Assembly: GCF_025938095.1 (NCBI RefSeq)
Contig: NZ_JAPCZF010000005.1
Coordinates: 124,001 to 188,000, forward strand
DNA length: 64,000 nt
Origin: Novosphingobium sp. JCM 18896
GTDB lineage: Bacteria > Pseudomonadota > Alphaproteobacteria > Sphingomonadales > Sphingomonadaceae
Reading direction: 5' to 3'
The notes beneath the pieces are model-generated. The model made no database searches. It was given only the letters and a program-made list of their open reading frames with translations, and was not told where the DNA came from. The translations under genes were made by a program, and so were the position numbers. Within the stretch, counting starts at the first letter, position 1. Each line of letters begins with the position of its first letter. This document shows, in pieces, positions 60,037 through 64,000 of the stretch.

Positions 60037-61181
60037 CAGCGTTCCAGGATCGTCACGGCGGATACGCCGGGGGCGCCATAGACATGGCTGTAGGCGGTCT
60101 TGGGATCACCCGGTACCTGCCGACCGGCCCCGTCACCGCGCAGTTGCACGACGTTTTCGTAGACCTGGCGCAGGCCCGAGGCGCCGATCGGCTCGCCGCA
60201 GGCAAGGCAGCCGCCGTCGGTGTTGACCGGCAGCGCGCCGCCGATCTCGGTGCGGCCCTCGGCCAGCCAGGCTTCCTGCTCGCCATCGCGGCAGAAGCCG
60301 TTCTCGGCCAGGTGCATGATCTCGGCGCCGGCCTCGGTATCCTGGAGCTGCGCGACCGCGATGTCCTCGGGACCGATGCCGGCGAGGCGGAAGGCGTCGG
60401 CCGAGGCGATGTTCGTCGCCGAGCCGCCGCGTTCGACGTCGATCGACGGCGCGAAGACCTCGAACGAGCCCGGCGGGCGCGTGCGCATCGCCGCGGCCTT
60501 GAGCCGGATCAGCGGCTTGCCCAATTCGCGTGCCTTCTTCTCGCTGGCGAGGATCAGCGCGACGCCGCCCTCGGCGGGCGAGCAGAACATGAACTTGGTA
60601 TAGGGATCGCTGACCAAGGGCGCGTCGAGGATCGTCTGCAGGTCGACCGGTTCGCGCCGCCAGGCATGCGGAGCCTGCGAACCGTTGCGGAAGGCCTTCT
60701 CGGCGACACGGCCCAGCGTGGTCTGCGAGATGCCGTGCTCGTGCATGTAGCGCGTGATCTTGGCCGCGAAGAACTGCGTGGTGATCATGTAGCCGGCTTC
60801 GCCGTACCAGTCGGGCAGGTTGTATTCGCTGGGCAGCGCGTTGAAGGCGCCGCGTGGGTGCTTGTCGAAGCCGACCGCGAGGCCGAGGTCGAACTGGCCC
60901 GACTGGATCGCCATCGAGGCCGAGGCCAGCGACGATCCGCCCGCGGCGCAGCCGTTCCTGACGTTGATGAACTGGATGCCGGTTAGCCCCAGGCGATCGA
61001 CCATCGTGTCGGGATTGCCCGCCGCGTCCGAGCCGCCATAGGCGAACTGGATTGCCGGCCAGTCGATGCCGGCGTCGCCCAGCGCCTGTCGCACGGCGAA
61101 GACGCCTTGTTCGAGCCCTGACAGGCCATCGGTGCGGCCGAAGGGGTGGATGCCGATGCCGACGATGCAGACGTCGCTCAT
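60036..61181 (-). CDS. SCP2/Ltp2-type thiolase-like protein
   Basis: 381 residues of the lipid-transfer (SCP2-thiolase) branch of the thiolases. The nucleophile-position Cys is in NVRNGCAAGGSSLASA, and NTDGGCLACGEPIGASG lies near the C-terminus. ATG 61181 overlaps the DUF35 stop. The same pair, thiolase plus DUF35 protein, forms retro-aldolases in actinobacterial steroid side-chain degradation (Ltp2 with ChsH2) and acyl-CoA thiolases elsewhere; which applies is not decidable here. Confidence 0.88.
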   Translation of the reverse strand: MSDVCIVGIGIHPFGRTDGLSGLEQGVFAVRQALGDAGIDWPAIQFAYGGSDAAGNPDTMVDRLGLTGIQFINVRNGCAAGGSSLASASMAIQSGQFDLGLAVGFDKHPRGAFNALPSEYNLPDWYGEAGYMITTQFFAAKITRYMHEHGISQTTLGRVAEKAFRNGSQAPHAWRREPVDLQTILDAPLVSDPYTKFMFCSPAEGGVALILASEKKARELGKPLIRLKAAAMRTRPPGSFEVFAPSIDVERGGSATNIASADAFRLAGIGPEDIAVAQLQDTEAGAEIMHLAENGFCRDGEQEAWLAEGRTEIGGALPVNTDGGCLACGEPIGASGLRQVYENVVQLRGDGAGRQVPGDPKTAYSHVYGAPGVSAVTILER

Positions 61182-61573
61182 GCCGCGCCTCCGGTCGGTT
61201 GGAATGCGTGGGTCAGAACCGGCTCGGCGGCCTCGGGATCGAGCACGATCTGCGTCAGCTCGAGCGGCATGCCGATGCGGATCTCGTCGAGCGCGACGTT
61301 CGTCAGCCGCGCCTCGACGATCGTCTCGCCGGCCAGCTCGACATAGGCGACGGCCCAGGGCGCGAAGGCTTCGGGGCCGGCATAAGGCGGCGACTTGGGG
61401 CGATAGCGCTGGACGGTGTAGGACCACAGCGTGCCTTCGCGGCGCAGCGGGTGCGGTTCGAAGTCGGCGCCCTCGGGGCAGGGGAAGACGATCCGGCCGG
61501 TCTCGCGGTTGCGTCCGCCGATCAGCCGTGGTGGCGTCTCGTCGGTGAACAGGCCTTCGGCGATAGCGCGCAT
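61178..61573 (-). CDS. DUF35 OB-fold protein, thiolase partner
   Basis: 131 residues. The OB-fold part is clear: GTLWSYTVQRYRPKSPPYAG, then WAVAYVELAGETIVEARLTN. The N-terminal rubredoxin-like zinc ribbon is degenerate: only one Cys (FPCPEG) of the usual four is present. DUF35 proteins bind and support SCP2-type thiolases; its gene overlaps the thiolase gene by four bases. First gene of the operon. Confidence 0.88.
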   Translation of the reverse strand: MRAIAEGLFTDETPPRLIGGRNRETGRIVFPCPEGADFEPHPLRREGTLWSYTVQRYRPKSPPYAGPEAFAPWAVAYVELAGETIVEARLTNVALDEIRIGMPLELTQIVLDPEAAEPVLTHAFQPTGGAA

Positions 61574-61707
61574 CGTTCTCCCACCCCGGTACGATTTGGT
61601 CCGGATGGGTATTGTGTAGGCCCGGCGGGCGGGCCTTTCCGACTCACCAAAACGCTAGGGTAGCCTTTGTGCCAGTCCGTGCGAGGTCATGCCTCGGGAG
61701 ACGGACA

Positions 61708-63333
61708 ATGGCGGAAAGCTGGGACTACATCATCGTCGGCGCGGGTTCGGCCGGCTGCGTCATGGCCGAGCGGCTGAGCGCCGACGGCCGGTCGCGCGTG
61801 CTCGTGCTCGAAGCCGGGGGCGAGAACGATTCGTTCTGGGTGACCCTGCCCAAGGGCGTTGCCAAGCTCGTCCAGAAGCGCGAGCACATGTGGACCTATC
61901 CGGTCAGCCAGCCGCGCGAAGAGGGCGGCCCCCTCGGCGAGATCTGGATCCGCGGCAAGGGGCTGGGCGGTTCGTCATCGATCAACGGCATGATCTGGAG
62001 CCGCGGCGAGCCCGAGGACTACGATGCCTGGGAGCGCGAATCCGGCGCCACCGGCTGGAACGGCGACACGATGACCGCGGCCTTCCTCGCGCTCGAGGAT
62101 CACGCCGCCGGGCCGAGCCTGATGCGCGGGGTCGGCGGCCTCGTCCATGTCGATCCGGCGATCTACACCTATCCGCTGGCCGATCGCATGATCGAGGCCG
62201 GCGAGGCGCTGGGCATGCAGCATGTCGACGATCTCAACGGCAGCACCGGGCCGCGCGTCGGCCTGTTCAGCCACAACATCCGCAAGGGCAAGCGCGAGTC
62301 CGCCGCGCGCACCTATCTCGCCGCCGCGCGCAAGCGGGCGAATGTGCAAGTGGTCACCGGCGCCCTGGCCGAGCGCGTGGTCTTCGAGGGGCGGCGCGCG
62401 GTCGCGGTCGAGGCCACGGTCAATGGCCAGCCGCGCTGGTTCGACTGTTCGGGCGAGATCGTGGTGTCGGGCGGGGCGATGGAAAGCCCGTTGCTGCTCC
62501 AGCGCTCGGGCGTCGGCCACGCCGACCGGCTGCGCGCGGCCGGCGTCGAAGTGGTGGCCCATTCGCCCGACGTCGGCGAGCGGATGATCGAGCACCTGTC
62601 GCTGTCGATGCCTTATCGGCTCGAGAAGGGGCGGGGCACCAACAAGAGCTTCTTCGGGATCGGCGCGGCGCTGGCCATGGCGCGCTATCTGCTGCGCCAC
62701 GACGGCATCATGGCGACCGGGCCGTTCGAGGTGGGCGCCTTCTGCAATGTCGCCCATCCCGACGGGCGGACGGACACCCAGCTCTATCTCGGCGGCTACA
62801 CCTTCCAGGTCGGCGACGACAACGATCCGGTCCCGCTCGACAAGATCGATCCGCGCCCCGGCGTGACGATCTATGGCCAGTTGCTGCGGCTGACGAGCGA
62901 GGGTTCCTTGCGGATCACCGGACCCACGGCCGGCGCCGCGCCCGAGATCCTGCCCAACTGGCTGTCGACCGAGCACGATCGCAAGTCGGCCGTCGCGCTG
63001 ATGCGGCTGATGCGCGCCTATATGGCCGCGCCGCCACTCGGGCAGATGGTCGGCGCCGAGATGGTGCCGGGGCCGTCGGTGCAGTCCGACGAAGAGCTCC
63101 TGGCGGCTTTCCGCAAGCTCTCGTCTTGTGGACTCCACGCGATCCGTTCGTGCCGCATGGGCGATGACGCCGAGGCCGTGGTCGATCCGCGCTTGCGCGT
63201 GAACGGTGTCGAGGGGCTGCGCGTGGCCGACTGTTCGGTGATCCCCGGGCACGTCACGGGCAATACCAATGCCCCGGCCATGGCCGTCGGCCTGCGCGGG
63301 GCGGGGCTGATGCTGGAGGACCGTCGGCGTTGA
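61708..63333 (+). CDS. GMC family FAD oxidoreductase
   Basis: 541 residues. N-terminal WDYIIVGAGSAGCVMAERL is the dinucleotide fold; GKGLGGSSSINGMIW and SGGAMESPLLLQRSG are the two GMC signatures. The catalytic His lies in CGLHAIRSCRMG and the second in PGHVTGNTNAPAMAVG. It oxidises an alcohol to an aldehyde or ketone; choline-dehydrogenase- or alcohol-dehydrogenase-like. Divergent from the DUF35-thiolase operon, with which it may share substrate. Confidence 0.92.
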   Translation: MAESWDYIIVGAGSAGCVMAERLSADGRSRVLVLEAGGENDSFWVTLPKGVAKLVQKREHMWTYPVSQPREEGGPLGEIWIRGKGLGGSSSINGMIWSRGEPEDYDAWERESGATGWNGDTMTAAFLALEDHAAGPSLMRGVGGLVHVDPAIYTYPLADRMIEAGEALGMQHVDDLNGSTGPRVGLFSHNIRKGKRESAARTYLAAARKRANVQVVTGALAERVVFEGRRAVAVEATVNGQPRWFDCSGEIVVSGGAMESPLLLQRSGVGHADRLRAAGVEVVAHSPDVGERMIEHLSLSMPYRLEKGRGTNKSFFGIGAALAMARYLLRHDGIMATGPFEVGAFCNVAHPDGRTDTQLYLGGYTFQVGDDNDPVPLDKIDPRPGVTIYGQLLRLTSEGSLRITGPTAGAAPEILPNWLSTEHDRKSAVALMRLMRAYMAAPPLGQMVGAEMVPGPSVQSDEELLAAFRKLSSCGLHAIRSCRMGDDAEAVVDPRLRVNGVEGLRVADCSVIPGHVTGNTNAPAMAVGLRGAGLMLEDRRR

Positions 63334-63342
63334 CGGCCGGCC

Positions 63343-63504
63343 TCAGTTCGGCCGCGTGATCCGGATGCGGACCTTGTGCATGGGAACCCCCGCCGCGGTT
63401 GCGACCAGCGCCCGCGCCAGGTCCATCGCCTGATAGATCGACGCCGAGACCTCAGCCTGTTCGGGCCTCTGCGATCGGCTCTGCTCTGCACGCGACAATG
63501 ACAT
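63343..63504 (-). CDS. 53-residue protein of unknown function
   Basis: ATG 63504 is preceded by AAGGAG. The N-terminal half is polar (Ser, Arg, Gln, Glu), the C-terminal half has an amphipathic helix (YQAMDLARALVATAAG) and a short basic strand VRIRITRP. I do not recognise it. It lies just downstream of the LuxR gene on the same strand (85 bases). Confidence 0.5.
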   Translation of the reverse strand: MSLSRAEQSRSQRPEQAEVSASIYQAMDLARALVATAAGVPMHKVRIRITRPN

Positions 63505-63589
63505 CGACGGGCTCCTTGGAGAGCCATCGCCGCTAGGGACTATCTTGCCCAGCCGCAATTGGACATTGGTCGTAGCGGCGAACCGCCGC

Positions 63590-64000
63590 TTAGCGCGTGT
63601 TCAGCGAGATGTAGCCGAGCTGCGCCGCCTTGAAGACGGTCTGGCTGCGGTTGACCGCGTTGAGCTTGGTCGCGGCGTTGTGGATGTGGAAGCGCACCGT
63701 CGCGCGGCTGCGCGAGATGATCATGCTGATCTCGAGGTCGGTCTTGCCGATCGCCGCCCAGCGCAGGCATTCGACCTCGCGCTTCGACAGCCGCGATTCC
63801 GCTGGCAACGCCTGGGCCGAGCCCATGACCTGGACATAGGTCGAGATGAAGGTGCGCGCGTAGAGTCCGAGCGCGTCGCCATAGGCGATGAAGTCCTCGG
63901 TCAGATCGGTCTTGTCGCGTTCGAGCGGGTTGAAGCTGACCGCGCCGATCTGGCCGAAGGGCAGGTGCACGGGCACGCCGATCGCGGCCCAGGTCAGCGC
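63590..64000 (-). CDS. LuxR family transcriptional regulator, C-terminal part (cut by window edge)
   Basis: The frame stays open to the right edge, so the gene begins outside. The last 137 residues hold the end of an autoinducer-binding-like domain (TWAAIGVPVHLPFG) and a complete LuxR helix-turn-helix: LSKREVECLRWAAIGKTDLEI, then SRATVRFHIHNAATKLNAVNR. Whether it senses an acyl-homoserine lactone cannot be judged from this part. No synthase gene is in the window. Confidence 0.85.
   Translation of the reverse strand, partial: ALTWAAIGVPVHLPFGQIGAVSFNPLERDKTDLTEDFIAYGDALGLYARTFISTYVQVMGSAQALPAESRLSKREVECLRWAAIGKTDLEISMIISRSRATVRFHIHNAATKLNAVNRSQTVFKAAQLGYISLNTR

Overview
The window is high-GC chromosomal DNA of an alphaproteobacterium, most likely a sphingomonad (Novosphingobium/Sphingobium-like). 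The evidence is the circularly permuted two-piece tmRNA gene with tag ANDNEALALAA, the UrcA, DUF2147, RcnB and DUF885 families, the lptD-surA-pdxA-rsmA order, many TonB/flavoprotein catabolic genes, and REP-like palindromes. Species assignment is inference. Both edges cut genes: a CoA-acylating aldehyde dehydrogenase on the left and a LuxR-type regulator on the right.

Left part (0-36 kb), mostly core functions. A valine/branched-chain catabolic operon (acyl-CoA dehydrogenase, 3-hydroxyisobutyryl-CoA hydrolase, enoyl-CoA hydratase, a small unknown, 3-hydroxyisobutyrate dehydrogenase) is followed by a leftward lemA/TPM/TPM/Nudix operon. Next come mscL, ssrA, a single-domain asparaginase-like protein, malate synthase G and a frameshifted acylphosphatase. 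The envelope/ribosome operon lptD-surA-pdxA-rsmA faces pepA-holC. Then follow ndk, a DEDD nuclease, a DUF885 protein, a 2OG-Fe(II) oxygenase, an RcnB-like low-complexity protein, a Uma2 protein and ettA. A type III polyketide synthase/flavoprotein/DUF2147 mini-operon, a cupredoxin, an enoyl-CoA hydratase/nitronate monooxygenase pair and GTP-dependent PEP carboxykinase complete this part.

Centre (36.8-54 kb), the most interesting region. It holds two paralogous modules, each an L-amino-acid-oxidase-like flavoprotein with a Tat-like leader joined to a c-type cytochrome. It also holds a Tat-exported flavoprotein that looks like a circularly permuted D-amino-acid oxidase, two RidA proteins with signal peptides, a third cytochrome c, a TonB-dependent receptor, a hybrid histidine kinase/LuxR response regulator pair and an RND efflux pump. 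The simplest reading is a periplasmic amine or amino-acid oxidation system. In it the receptor imports a substrate, Tat-exported flavoproteins dehydrogenate it, cytochromes c carry electrons to the respiratory chain, and periplasmic RidA hydrolyses the reactive imines. The individual families are known; the assembled system and the permutation are inference from sequence order and motifs.

Right part (54-64 kb). A UrcA protein is followed by a seven-gene leftward catabolic operon: DUF35 OB-fold protein, SCP2/Ltp2-type thiolase, acyl-CoA dehydrogenase, 2-oxoacid dehydrogenase E1alpha, E1beta and E2 with two subunit-binding domains, and a VOC protein. A divergent GMC oxidoreductase, a 53-residue unknown and the C-terminal part of a LuxR regulator end the window. 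No tRNA, rRNA, CRISPR array, transposase or integrase was seen.
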